DNA of 10,263 bases from an uncultured Bacilli bacterium (GTDB lineage: Bacteria; Bacillota_I; Bacilli_A; RF39; UBA660): contig CAKOLP010000022.1 in assembly GCA_934096025.1 (NCBI GenBank), positions 1 to 10,263 of the forward strand. The letters run 5' to 3'. The notes below the pieces were generated by a model. The model searched no databases and was not told the DNA's origin. It saw only the letters and a list, made by a program, of their open reading frames with translations. How positions within the stretch are numbered: the stretch's first letter is position 1; the number at the start of each line of letters is the position of its first letter. A program made the translations under genes and the position numbers. Shown here piece after piece: positions 1 to 6,462 of this stretch.

Positions 1-44
1 CTATTTCTTTTTCTTAAAATATATGCTATAGCATTTTTTAGCAT
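1..44 (-). CDS. ABC transporter permease (FtsX/MacB-like), N-terminal fragment cut by window edge
   Basis: An ATG at 42-44 opens a frame that runs off the left edge as MLKNAIAYILRKRN. A good AGGAGG site lies 8 nt upstream (plus-strand complement aacctcct, 51-58), and a consensus promoter lies further upstream. The short basic, amphipathic start with an RKR/RKK stretch before the first membrane helix is typical of FtsX/MacB-type permeases of Firmicutes, where the opening MLKNA(F/I)AY(I/V).RK is common. The nearby decayed ABC ATPase and the TetR gene fit an ATPase-permease-regulator module, though here a methyltransferase remnant separates them. Only 14 codons are visible, so the family call rests on this start and on context. 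Whether the gene is intact cannot be seen. Confidence 0.55.
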   Translation of the reverse strand, partial: MLKNAIAYILRKRN

Positions 45-102
45 TTTATCAACCTCCTATCTTCAGATTTTTTGCTTAAAAAAAATGTAGATAGTTCAAA
101 TA

Positions 103-132
103 ATTATATTATTTTTTTTGGTTTTTGTCAAT
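103..132 (-). promoter_or_regulatory. Consensus sigma-A promoter for the edge permease gene
   Basis: On the minus strand a perfect TTGACA (127-132) is followed after 18 bp by a perfect TATAAT (103-108). Transcription should start near 96, giving a leader of about 52 nt before the ATG at 44. This means the permease is expressed independently of the broken genes upstream of it. Confidence 0.75.
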
Positions 133-146
133 TAATCTAGCAAATT

Positions 147-168
147 TTTCTACCGAAATCGGTAAAAA
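147..168. promoter_or_regulatory. Inverted repeat upstream of the permease promoter (possible operator)
   Basis: TACCGA-AA-TCGGTA (151-164) is a perfect 14-bp inverted repeat. It is flanked by further T/A pairing (147-149 with 166-168) across one mismatch. It lies about 15 bp upstream of the -35 box, where an activator or repressor could bind. No T-tract follows it in either direction, so it is unlikely to be a terminator. Its binding protein is unknown. Confidence 0.4.
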
Positions 169-252
169 CCCTATTGTTTTCAGAAAATATATAATATAAC
201 TATAATTGTAAGATCAAGATAGAAAATAATACGTAATTCATAAAGTATATTA

Positions 253-1301
253 TTATATAAAAAGTGATTTTAAAACTCTATATACTACACTGACCACCAT
301 TGAATTCCCTGCTTGATGGTATAAATATGTTTCAGCACACACTCTATATGCTCTCTCATATTCTTCATCCGAGAATCCCATTAATCTCCAAGCTTCTTTT
401 GAAGTGATTTTTCTAATCCTCCTCTACTAATATTTTAAAATTATCCGATGTATTATTTGCTGTTAATGTTGGTGCATACCCATTTTGTGAAAATACTCTT
501 GTCGATTGAGCAAACTTGCGTTTTTTGTCTTTTCCACATACACCACCTATTTTATATTTATTTAAATCAATTTCATATTCTCTTGTTGCATCATTTTTTT
601 TAGTAAATATTATTTTATTTTCAGCTATTTTTTTGAAATCACCTGTAGTTAAATAGTATTTTTCATCAACATTTTTATCTAAAAAATCTATTATTTTTTT
701 TCTGCATCCATTTTCTTCAGCAAAACTAAAAACTTTTTTATTATCCAAAATAGCAATAAGAAAATATCTTTTTCTTGTTTGAGGCATGTCAATTTAGTTG
801 CGTCAAAACTTTATCATACAAAGTATAACCTAAATTAATTAAATCTTGTTTAAATAAAGATAGAGTTTCTCTAAAAGGTTTACTTGTAATGTTTTCTACA
901 TTTTCAAAAATAACATACTTTGGCTTGTTTTATACTTCTCTTAAAAGTCTTATCATTTCCCATCCCAAACTAGATCAGGTTGCACCTTTTAAATCAAATC
1001 CTTTCATTTTACCTGCACAGCTAATATCTTGACAGGAAAAACCTCCTATCCATACATCGCAATAAGGTAATCCGTTTCCTTTAATTTAAGTAATACTACC
1101 TAAATTTAATGATTGATCAACATTGTGAACCGCACAATAACTTTTAATAGCATTTTTATCTATTTCAGAAAAGAACTCTATTTTATAATCTTTAATTATT
1201 TTCTCTTCTTTTAATTTTTGAAAAGCTTTTTCTGGCGCTCCAATACCACTGAAAAAACTACCAACTCTTATGGTACTCTCTGAACAATTATTATTTGTCA
1301 T
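253..1301 (-). pseudogene. C5-cytosine DNA methyltransferase pseudogene (Dcm-like)
   Basis: The remnant is nearly full length (about 350 codons) and keeps most family motifs in order. Motif I is VGSFFSGIGAPEKAF near residue 13. The catalytic loop now reads GGFSCQDIS instead of GGFPCQ. ENV (FENVENI) and motif VIII (PQTRKRYFLIAI) follow. The target-recognition region ends RVFSQNGYAPTLTANN, then come RKITSKEAWRLMGF (motif IX) and YHQAGNSMVV (motif X). It is broken by in-frame stops at about 1086-1088 (TAA), 975-977 (TGA) and 930-932 (TAA). Frameshifts occur near 785-795 and 413-425, and the old stop is at 253-255. The start ATG (1299-1301) keeps an AAAGGGGG site at 1310-1317. An active enzyme would have methylated cytosine in a specific site. 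Related enzymes are common on phages and mobile elements. No restriction partner is seen. Confidence 0.92.
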
Positions 1302-1331
1302 TTTATAATCCCCCTTTTAATCTTTTTTGAC

Positions 1332-1359
1332 AAAATAAAAAGCATAGTTTTTCTATGCT
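1332..1359 (-). terminator. Intrinsic terminator between ABC ATPase remnant and methyltransferase remnant
   Basis: A 7-bp stem, AGCATAG (1341-1347) pairing with CTATGCT (1353-1359), encloses a 5-nt T loop. In minus-strand direction it is followed by TTTTATTTT (complement of 1332-1340). It would stop read-through from the ABC ATPase promoter before the methyltransferase start. Confidence 0.6.
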
Positions 1360-1451
1360 AAATTTATAATTATTATTTAAATTTTTCTTTTAAGAAATAT
1401 AACTTTGATATAGGTATATGGCTATACAATTACTAATTTTATTTTTATTGA

Positions 1452-1958
1452 TTAAACAACAGCTCCAGTAGGTTCATCACACAAAAGAATCCGTGGTTTT
1501 TCATAATAGCCCTAGCAATAGATACTCTTTGTTGTTCTCCCCCAGATAACTCTTGTAGGAACTTATTAGCATGTTTATAAAACACACACTTTTTAATACC
1601 TCATTAACATTTTCATATACAGTTAAAGTAGGTAAAATATTATAAAATTGAAAAATAAACCCTATTTCTTTAGCACGATACTTAGTAAGATCTTTATCAT
1701 TATATTTAGCAATATCATTGCCCCCACTAAAACACTTCCCGAACTTACTTTATCCATACCACCTAAAATATTTAATAACGTGAACTTACCAGCACCGGAT
1801 GGCCAAAGAATAACTACAAACTCGCCCTATTTAATACGCAAATTAATACCATCTAAAGCCCTAAATTCCTCTTCACCAACAATATAATTTTTCTTAACAT
1901 TTTTAAACTCAATAAAACAATCTTTCCTATCTACTCTTTTTATAAATGTGAAACACAT
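1452..1958 (-). pseudogene. ABC transporter ATP-binding protein pseudogene (MacB/LolD type)
   Basis: Translating across frames recovers the order of an MacB/LolD-type ATPase. It begins FIEFKNVKKNYIVGEEEFRA and continues LDGINLRIK, then an in-frame TAG. Next come [18 protein letters not shown] (degenerate Walker A, normally GPSGAGKSTLL) and ILGGMDK. After a frameshift it reads [22 protein letters not shown] (Q-loop). A short deletion and another frameshift precede ELSGGEQQRVSIARAIM (signature). After a third frameshift comes ILLCDEPTGA (Walker B), then VV and a stop at 1452-1454. The last third, with the D- and H-loops, is gone. Such ATPases power FtsX-type permeases in peptide or drug export or sensing. 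The upstream promoter and operator remain well formed. The exact original start is uncertain; the ATG at 1956-1958 is the first in frame but has no ribosome binding site. Confidence 0.92.
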
Positions 1959-1960
1959 TT
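1944..1960. promoter_or_regulatory. Probable TetR operator at the start site of the ABC ATPase remnant
   Basis: AAATGTG-AAA-CACATTT is a perfect inverted repeat (7+3+7 bp). It starts right after the expected transcription start (about 1961) of the minus-strand promoter at 1968-1996, the usual position for a repressor block. The adjacent, divergently transcribed TetR gene is the obvious candidate binder. A related half-site, TTCACA, is also the -35 box of the tetR promoter (2015-2020). Confidence 0.6.
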
Positions 1961-1967
1961 CATATAA

Positions 1968-1996
1968 ATTATATGTCACTTACATCTTATAGTCAA
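1968..1996 (-). promoter_or_regulatory. Sigma-A promoter of the ABC ATPase remnant
   Basis: On the minus strand, TTGACT (1991-1996), a 17-bp spacer and a perfect TATAAT (1968-1973). It still looks functional although its gene is dead. Confidence 0.7.
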
Positions 1997-2014
1997 CAAA
2001 AATATGAATAATAA

Positions 2015-2043
2015 TTCACATAAAATCAAATAAATGGTATAAT
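2015..2043 (+). promoter_or_regulatory. Promoter of the tetR-family gene
   Basis: TTCACA (2015-2020), a 17-bp spacer and TATAAT (2038-2043), with TG one base before the -10 (extended -10). It points away from the ABC promoter; the two -35 boxes are 18 bp apart, so one bound regulator could affect both. Confidence 0.7.
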
Positions 2044-2065
2044 ACCTAATAAGGAGATGAAACAA

Positions 2066-2677
2066 ATGCAAACAACCAAAAGAGAACCCCGCCAACAAAG
2101 AGCCAAAGAAAAAAAAGAAAAAATAATCGAAGCCGGCTTTAAACTAATATGTGAAAATGGCTATCATAACACCAACACCGCAGATATTGCTAAAAAAGCC
2201 GGGGTATCTACTGGCATAGTTTATCAATACTTCACAGATAAATATGACATATTCATGAATGCTCTAAAAAAATATGGTGATGATATTTTCTTTCCCATGC
2301 TAAAGCTTAAAAATAAAGACTTTACCATAAACAACCTTGAAAGCACCCTAAAAACCATGATTACAAATTATATTGAAGACCACAAAATTTCTCAAATAGC
2401 CCACGAAGAAATAATGGCCATGGTTCACTCCGACAAACTAGTTGCTGAATATTATTACCAAAAAGAACTGGAAATGACCACAACAATTAAAGAACTACTT
2501 ATAAAAAGCAATCTAAATAGTCCAAATCTAACTGAAAAAGTTCACATCATGATTGGTCTAATAGACAACCTTTGCCACGAAATAATCTACCACAAACACC
2601 AAACAATGAATTACGAAGCCATGACATCACTTGTTATCACAACAATTAATTCCCTTTTAAACCAACAAAAAAAGTAA
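2066..2677 (+). CDS. TetR/AcrR-family transcriptional regulator
   Basis: A 203-aa protein of normal TetR length. The N-terminal three-helix DNA-binding domain (about residues 14-62) contains KEKIIEAGFKLICENGYHNTNTADIAKKAGVSTGIVYQYF, with the helix-turn-helix at about 38-56. The rest (about 65-203) is a helical ligand-binding and dimer domain with no recognisable effector signature. The start at 2066 is chosen over the in-frame ATG at 2057 because AAGGAG (2051-2056) lies 9 nt from 2066 but directly abuts 2057. It is the only plus-strand gene here and is divergent from the ABC ATPase remnant, whose start site carries a perfect inverted repeat. By family habit it would repress that transporter and itself, releasing DNA on binding a small molecule. 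The gene is intact although its likely target is broken. Its coding strand is C-rich relative to G, opposite to the other genes, consistent with the other strand being leading. Confidence 0.93.
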   Translation: MQTTKREPRQQRAKEKKEKIIEAGFKLICENGYHNTNTADIAKKAGVSTGIVYQYFTDKYDIFMNALKKYGDDIFFPMLKLKNKDFTINNLESTLKTMITNYIEDHKISQIAHEEIMAMVHSDKLVAEYYYQKELEMTTTIKELLIKSNLNSPNLTEKVHIMIGLIDNLCHEIIYHKHQTMNYEAMTSLVITTINSLLNQQKK

Positions 2678-2707
2678 TGAATCAATCAAAATTCATTACT
2701 TTTTTTC
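2665..2707. terminator. Bidirectional terminator shared by tetR and the PrsW-like gene
   Basis: A 10-bp perfect stem, AGTAATGAAT (2673-2682) with ATTCATTACT (2691-2700), has an 8-nt loop. An A-tract lies on the left and a T-tract (2701-2707) on the right, so it works both ways. Both convergent genes end inside it: the TAA of tetR is at 2675-2677 in one arm and the TAA of the minus-strand gene at 2696-2698 in the other. Confidence 0.85.
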
Positions 2708-3841
2708 TAACATTTTTGCCTCATCAATTTGTTTAAAACCTAAATTAATAAAGTACACAATAACTACCCAAGCAGCTACAGTTAAACCTATAGGTAACAA
2801 ATAATAAGGTATTTGAATTGGCATATCCCATACAGCATGTAACACCACAGGTATTAAACAAACAAGTAAAAATCTCTTATCATTTAAATGACTCTTATCA
2901 AGTTTATCAAATCCTTTTACATACATAAGTGCAGCACCTTCAATAGCAGCCCAAGCCACATGACCACCGGGTGCCAAGAAACCTCTTAACTTAATTATTG
3001 ATAACATGGCAGCATCTCCACCACTTAATCCCCATTTTAAAATATAACCAGCAGTTTCAAATGCTGCAAATCCAGCTCCAACCGCCGCACCAATCAACAA
3101 TCCATTTAAAATATAATTACTCTTACTACTCTTAAACAAGAATACCGCAACAATCACAGCTTTAGCTGCTTCTTCAATTATCCCAACTAATATAGCACCT
3201 TTATAATCTAATTCCCCGACAGGTATAATATCAAAATACAATATTGCTAAAATAAGTGATAATGCTCCCCCTAAAATAAAGTACTTAACCACTTTATAAA
3301 AAGGTATATTCCTAAACAAATTAATTTCATAAAAGAATATCAACACCGTAACAGGCATCGCAAAAGCCCCTAACATAATCATCGCTGGTAAAAAATTTAA
3401 ATTTCCATAATTTAAATAACCAACTCTTGTAATAATATAAGCAATTATAAAAAGCACAAATATCTTAAAATACACCCAAGCACTTGCATTTCTAGGATTT
3501 ATATCTTTAACATCTGGTGTAGTATCTTTACTTCCACACACAAATACTTCATCTAGTTCTTCTTCAGTATGCTTTTTAAAAGTATTTTTAAACAAATCCT
3601 TAAGAGTCACATAACTTCTGGATTGTGCCCCCGTAATCTTATCTAAGTTTTCTGTAATAATATTTGAAGCAGACTTCTTTACCAAAGGATATCCACAATC
3701 CGGACAATTACTTTCATCACCCTTTAACTTTTTTCCACATTCCGGACATTTTGCCAAACTGATTTTTATTCCACAATGTGGACAAGTCTTTGCACTCGAA
3801 GATATTTGTTCTCCACACTCACTACATTTAATCAATGCCAT
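2696..3841 (-). CDS. PrsW-family intramembrane protease with two N-terminal zinc ribbons
   Basis: A 381-aa multi-spanning membrane protein. Two zinc ribbons open it: C6/C9-C20/C23 and C32/C35-C46/C49, cytosolic by inference. A linker (about 55-118) follows, then roughly eight hydrophobic segments (about 122-368). The PrsW hallmarks are present: EEAAK (E223, E224, K227), GFAAFE (F258, E262), GGHVAW (H294) and HAVWD (H335). PrsW family members cut or sense membrane proteins, for example anti-sigma factors. The substrate here is unknown; the co-transcribed zinc-ribbon membrane protein is one candidate partner. The start at 3841 is preferred to an ATG 18 nt upstream because GGGAGG sits 8 nt before it and because the neighbour also starts MALIKC. 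The stop of the upstream gene is 1 nt away and its last codons contain this ribosome binding site, so translation is coupled. Confidence 0.9.
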   Translation of the reverse strand: MALIKCSECGEQISSSAKTCPHCGIKISLAKCPECGKKLKGDESNCPDCGYPLVKKSASNIITENLDKITGAQSRSYVTLKDLFKNTFKKHTEEELDEVFVCGSKDTTPDVKDINPRNASAWVYFKIFVLFIIAYIITRVGYLNYGNLNFLPAMIMLGAFAMPVTVLIFFYEINLFRNIPFYKVVKYFILGGALSLILAILYFDIIPVGELDYKGAILVGIIEEAAKAVIVAVFLFKSSKSNYILNGLLIGAAVGAGFAAFETAGYILKWGLSGGDAAMLSIIKLRGFLAPGGHVAWAAIEGAALMYVKGFDKLDKSHLNDKRFLLVCLIPVVLHAVWDMPIQIPYYLLPIGLTVAAWVVIVYFINLGFKQIDEAKMLEKK

Positions 3842-3842
3842 A

Positions 3843-4562
3843 CTAAGCACCTCCCTCAACTAATGATGATATAACATGTTTCACTACACTATTTATTTCT
3901 GATGAATTAGTATTTTCTTCTTTACTACCAATCATATATATCTTATTATTAACAACTATGGCATATCTATTATCCATAACTGTATGCCCACTAACAGTAT
4001 AACTATATTCTATCCCGTATACGGTTCTATTACCAATAGTTCCTGATAACAAATCAATTACAATTTTTAAATCACTATATTCTTTTTGCAAATAAGTCGT
4101 AAAACTATTTAAAAACTTCACCGGATCCGAAAAATTATCATATCTTCCAATCATTACATAAGGAATAGGTATTCCATTACTAGTCTGATTCTTTCCAATA
4201 TATATTAAATTATCATTTCCTGTAGCAACTTTATATTCACTTGGATATTCAAAAGAAATACCCAAATATGGACTTGTATACTTAGTATACCCTGTACTTG
4301 TTGATGGAGTAGTCACCCCCGGCTCGTTTCCTCCAGTACTTGGTTCATTAACCCCAGTATTTTGTTTATTTTGGTTAAAGAAGAAAAATGCTGCCACCAA
4401 CACTACTACCGCAACAAGCAAATACTTCCCATTTTCATTATTCTTTAACGCCGAAAAATCCTTTTTCACCGCCGGTTTTTTTAGCTCATATCCACACTTC
4501 GGACATACTTCAGCTTGATCACTTATCTTACTATCACACTCTGGACACTTAATCAATGCCAT
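3843..4562 (-). CDS. Zinc-ribbon, single-pass membrane protein with PsbP-like extracytoplasmic domain
   Basis: A 239-aa protein. A zinc ribbon at residues 6-23 (C6, C9, C20, C23) is followed by a basic stretch and one membrane helix (about 47-63). Next is a low-complexity Asn/Pro/Ser/Thr/Gly linker (about 64-92) with a repeated NEP motif. A folded C-terminal domain (about 93-235) starts YTSPYLGISFEYPSEY, resembling PsbP/PsbP-like surface domains of Firmicutes. The topology implied is zinc ribbon inside and domain outside. The MALIKC start is shared with the downstream PrsW-like protease, suggesting a common intracellular adaptor or dimerising module. I chose the ATG at 4562 over an in-frame TTG at 4568 for that reason; AGGAGAG is 10 nt upstream of the ATG, slightly long. 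It is first gene of a two-gene operon with its own promoter. Precise function unknown. Confidence 0.85.
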   Translation of the reverse strand: MALIKCPECDSKISDQAEVCPKCGYELKKPAVKKDFSALKNNENGKYLLVAVVVLVAAFFFFNQNKQNTGVNEPSTGGNEPGVTTPSTSTGYTKYTSPYLGISFEYPSEYKVATGNDNLIYIGKNQTSNGIPIPYVMIGRYDNFSDPVKFLNSFTTYLQKEYSDLKIVIDLLSGTIGNRTVYGIEYSYTVSGHTVMDNRYAIVVNNKIYMIGSKEENTNSSEINSVVKHVISSLVEGGA

Positions 4563-4643
4563 TAACAATCACTCTCCTAGTTCTATTTTAGTAAAAAATT
4601 AAATAACTTATGCAAAAATACTAAACGATAATAACATATCTTT

Positions 4644-4672
4644 ATTTTAGAATAATTTTCTACATTAGTCAA
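4644..4672 (-). promoter_or_regulatory. Promoter of the zinc-ribbon / PrsW operon
   Basis: On the minus strand, TTGACT (4667-4672), a 17-bp spacer and TAAAAT (4644-4649). It lies just after the terminator that closes the pilus cluster, so the two-gene operon is transcribed separately, with a leader of about 75 nt. Confidence 0.65.
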
Positions 4673-4689
4673 TAAACTATCTTTATTTC

Positions 4690-4714
4690 AAAAAAAAAGT
4701 GAAAAATCACTTTT
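4690..4714 (-). terminator. Intrinsic terminator at the end of the pilus-like cluster
   Basis: On the minus strand AAAAGTGA pairs with TCACTTTT (complements of 4707-4714 and 4695-4702) around a 4-nt loop, followed by a long T-tract (complement of 4690-4698). The TAA of the last cluster gene (4713-4715) overlaps the stem. Confidence 0.8.
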
Positions 4715-5051
4715 AACTATTATCTTTAACAGTTCCACATTTCTCCCCAGTCGGACTACTAATACATGCAGCACATATGTCGTATTGATCCCTTACAGCA
4801 GTAAATGAACCAACCATTTTAAATAGTACACCTACAATTGTTGGAACAAAGAATATCAATACTCCAGCAATAACACGGTTCAATAAAGACTTAGCAGCTT
4901 TACTTACAGCTTTATCATCACTAGATAAAACAGCTTTACCTAAATCTACCATCCCAAAAATAATTAATATCAAAGGTATAGCAACTTTAAAAACAAGTAA
5001 AAACATACCAACTGTATACCATACAGAACCAGCCTCAGTACAAATTGTCAT
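4713..5051 (-). CDS. TrbC/VirB2-like two-helix membrane protein (copy 2)
   Basis: A 112-aa protein with two hydrophobic helices (about 13-36 and 58-82) joined by a short polar, basic loop (SSDDKAVSKAAKSLLNR). This is the layout of TrbC/VirB2-type conjugative pilins and small pore-like proteins. Cysteines lie at C4 before helix 1 and at C93, C96 and C105 after helix 2. With two helices both ends face the same side, so they could form disulfides. It aligns without gaps to the preceding gene product over about 90 residues, sharing C4, W11, P26, K51, R59, AG at 62-63 and FFxPT at 67-71. The start at 5051 is chosen over an upstream in-frame ATG (5099) because GGGAGGAG lies 6 nt before it. It has its own promoter (5077-5106) and is the last gene before the terminator. 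Family call moderate; role unknown. Confidence 0.8.
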   Translation of the reverse strand: MTICTEAGSVWYTVGMFLLVFKVAIPLILIIFGMVDLGKAVLSSDDKAVSKAAKSLLNRVIAGVLIFFVPTIVGVLFKMVGSFTAVRDQYDICAACISSPTGEKCGTVKDNS

Positions 5052-5076
5052 ACTAAACTCCTCCCTTAATAAACAT

Positions 5077-5106
5077 ATTTTACCATTAACAGATAACAAA
5101 AGTCAA
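5077..5106 (-). promoter_or_regulatory. Internal promoter before the last TrbC/VirB2-like gene
   Basis: On the minus strand, TTGACT (5101-5106), an 18-bp spacer and TAAAAT (5077-5082) preceded by TGG (extended -10). The -35 box begins directly after the TGA stop of the preceding gene. It suggests extra expression of the second copy over the first. Confidence 0.65.
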
Positions 5107-5457
5107 TCATTTCGTATAAATTCCTCCCTTATATGAAGTATCACAATTCTTATAAGGATTTGTTAAACAATTTAAACAATTGCCATAATCTTTTTTCATG
5201 GTATCACTAAACCCTGCAACCAAATCAAAAGCTACCTTAATTAACGTAGGAATAAAGAAAATAATTATCCCCGCCACTAATCTTTTAATTAGCTTAACAG
5301 CACTCTTATTAATTTGCGAAGAATCAGACCCATAAACTGACTTACTAAGCTCAAATATTGCAAATCCAATAATAAGTAAAGGTATAATTATCTTTAAAAT
5401 ATAAAATAACTTCCCAACTAAAAGCCAAACATTTGCTGTCTTATAACAAAATTCCAT
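5107..5457 (-). CDS. TrbC/VirB2-like two-helix membrane protein (copy 1)
   Basis: A 116-aa paralogue of the next gene product. Helices lie at about 12-36 and 58-82, with a Ser/Lys-rich loop between (YGSDSSQINKSAVKLIKR). C4 is near the N-terminus and C94, C97 and C105 near the C-terminus (CxxC...C). The tail is tyrosine- and lysine-rich. The ATG at 5457 is chosen over an in-frame GTG at 5466. The ribosome binding site is weak (GGGTG about 6 nt upstream), so translation may depend on coupling to the TadZ-like gene that ends 12 nt earlier. It ends in TGA (5107-5109), one of two TGA stops showing standard stop use. Resemblance to VirB2/TrbC pilins is by topology and size, not by decisive motifs. 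Confidence 0.78.
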   Translation of the reverse strand: MEFCYKTANVWLLVGKLFYILKIIIPLLIIGFAIFELSKSVYGSDSSQINKSAVKLIKRLVAGIIIFFIPTLIKVAFDLVAGFSDTMKKDYGNCLNCLTNPYKNCDTSYKGGIYTK

Positions 5458-5469
5458 CAAAAACACCCA

Positions 5470-6459
5470 CTATCTAAATATGTTAAATATTCCTGAGCCA
5501 TCTCCTGGTTCCACTCTACTAAACCCAAGAGCTACCAAGAAAGAATTAATAACAGCTTGATTATCCAACTTATCATCTAAATTTGGTAAATTATAAAATA
5601 CTCTACTACCACTTTCTTTTTCAAAATCAGATACATCTACACTTGATAAAGCACTTCTATTTAAGACTACTCTCTTATCACTTAAATTTTCAAATATTCT
5701 GTTATCTCTCCTAATCAATTTATTTAATTGAATTAATCCCGGCTCAATCAAATAAACAACATCATGACAAAATTGTAATACATCACTATCGTTTAAGTCA
5801 ACTAATATTACATCACTACCACTATTTTTTGTAACATATTCATTAAAAGAAATACTCGAAATACTATCTAAACTCGAATCATTAAAATACTCAAAATCAT
5901 TTTTATCAATTTCTACAGCCTTAACTTTATAATACTTTTCTAAGTGAATTTTAAGCAAATAGATAAGTGTAGTAGCCCCAGCATGATCAGTAACATTTTT
6001 AAATCCAATAATCTTTTGCCCCATTTTTCCCTTAGTATTATCCACAGCTTTTTCATTTAACACCGGTCTTTTAAACCCAGATATATTATGATAATTAGCC
6101 ACATCTTTATAAGAATTAGGATTATCAATCAAATACTTAACCGTATTAATATCATTAGTAAAATTATATATTCCCATAGATATTAACTGCGAAATATACA
6201 TAGGTGAATTAACCCCAACAGAATCATCAAGCAACAATATAACCTTTGACATATCAAAAGCAATTGACAACGCCTGTATCGTATTAATATCTTTATATCC
6301 CACTATAGCAGTCAAATCAATAATCATCTTATTAAAATAAAAATTCGTAAATTGACTTTGCAATTCTTCAACAGTAAACTCACCATTAATGCTTTTAATC
6401 ACATCAATATTCAAACTAGCAAGTAATGACTGATACTTATTAGATACAATTACATTCAT
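5470..6459 (-). CDS. TadZ/CpaE-like pilus localisation protein with degenerate P-loop
   Basis: A 329-aa soluble protein. Residues about 1-115 look like an atypical receiver-type alpha/beta domain (KMIIDLTAIVGY; KVILLLDDSVG; ISMGIYNFTND), as in TadZ/CpaE. Residues about 148-312 resemble a MinD/ParA-type ATPase fold (KIIGFKNVTDHAGATTLIYLLKIHL, then VKAVEID). A Walker-B-like strand lies at SDVILVDLND (215-224), and VVYLIEPG follows. The P-loop position reads TDHAGATTL (157-165) and lacks the lysines of the deviant Walker A KGGxGKTT, so ATP hydrolysis is doubtful. TadZ proteins place the pilus machine in the cell and often have atypical ATPase sites. The ATG at 6459 has AGGAAGG 6 nt upstream, inside the end of the preceding gene (3-nt gap). 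Assignment rests on fold-like patterns and Tad context. Confidence 0.72.
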   Translation of the reverse strand: MNVIVSNKYQSLLASLNIDVIKSINGEFTVEELQSQFTNFYFNKMIIDLTAIVGYKDINTIQALSIAFDMSKVILLLDDSVGVNSPMYISQLISMGIYNFTNDINTVKYLIDNPNSYKDVANYHNISGFKRPVLNEKAVDNTKGKMGQKIIGFKNVTDHAGATTLIYLLKIHLEKYYKVKAVEIDKNDFEYFNDSSLDSISSISFNEYVTKNSGSDVILVDLNDSDVLQFCHDVVYLIEPGLIQLNKLIRRDNRIFENLSDKRVVLNRSALSSVDVSDFEKESGSRVFYNLPNLDDKLDNQAVINSFLVALGFSRVEPGDGSGIFNIFR

Positions 6460-6462
6460 AAA

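Noticed and set aside
147..168. The TACCGA/TCGGTA inverted repeat as a terminator of the methyltransferase remnant
   Set aside because: No T-tract follows on either strand and the hairpin loop would be very small; a protein-binding site is more plausible.
1302..1451. A functional promoter for the methyltransferase remnant
   Set aside because: A TTGACA at 1327-1332 is on the plus strand and points the wrong way; no convincing minus-strand -35/-10 pair is seen.
1648..1887. Open frame of 79 codons on the plus strand
   Set aside because: It lies antisense to the recognisable ABC ATPase remnant (Walker A to Q-loop), has no ribosome binding site, and its translation shows no domain.
2036..2046. 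GGTAT-A-ATACC palindrome over the tetR -10 box as an autoregulatory operator
   Set aside because: It is only 11 bp, centred on a TATAAT box that supplies most of the symmetry by itself, and has no extended arms.
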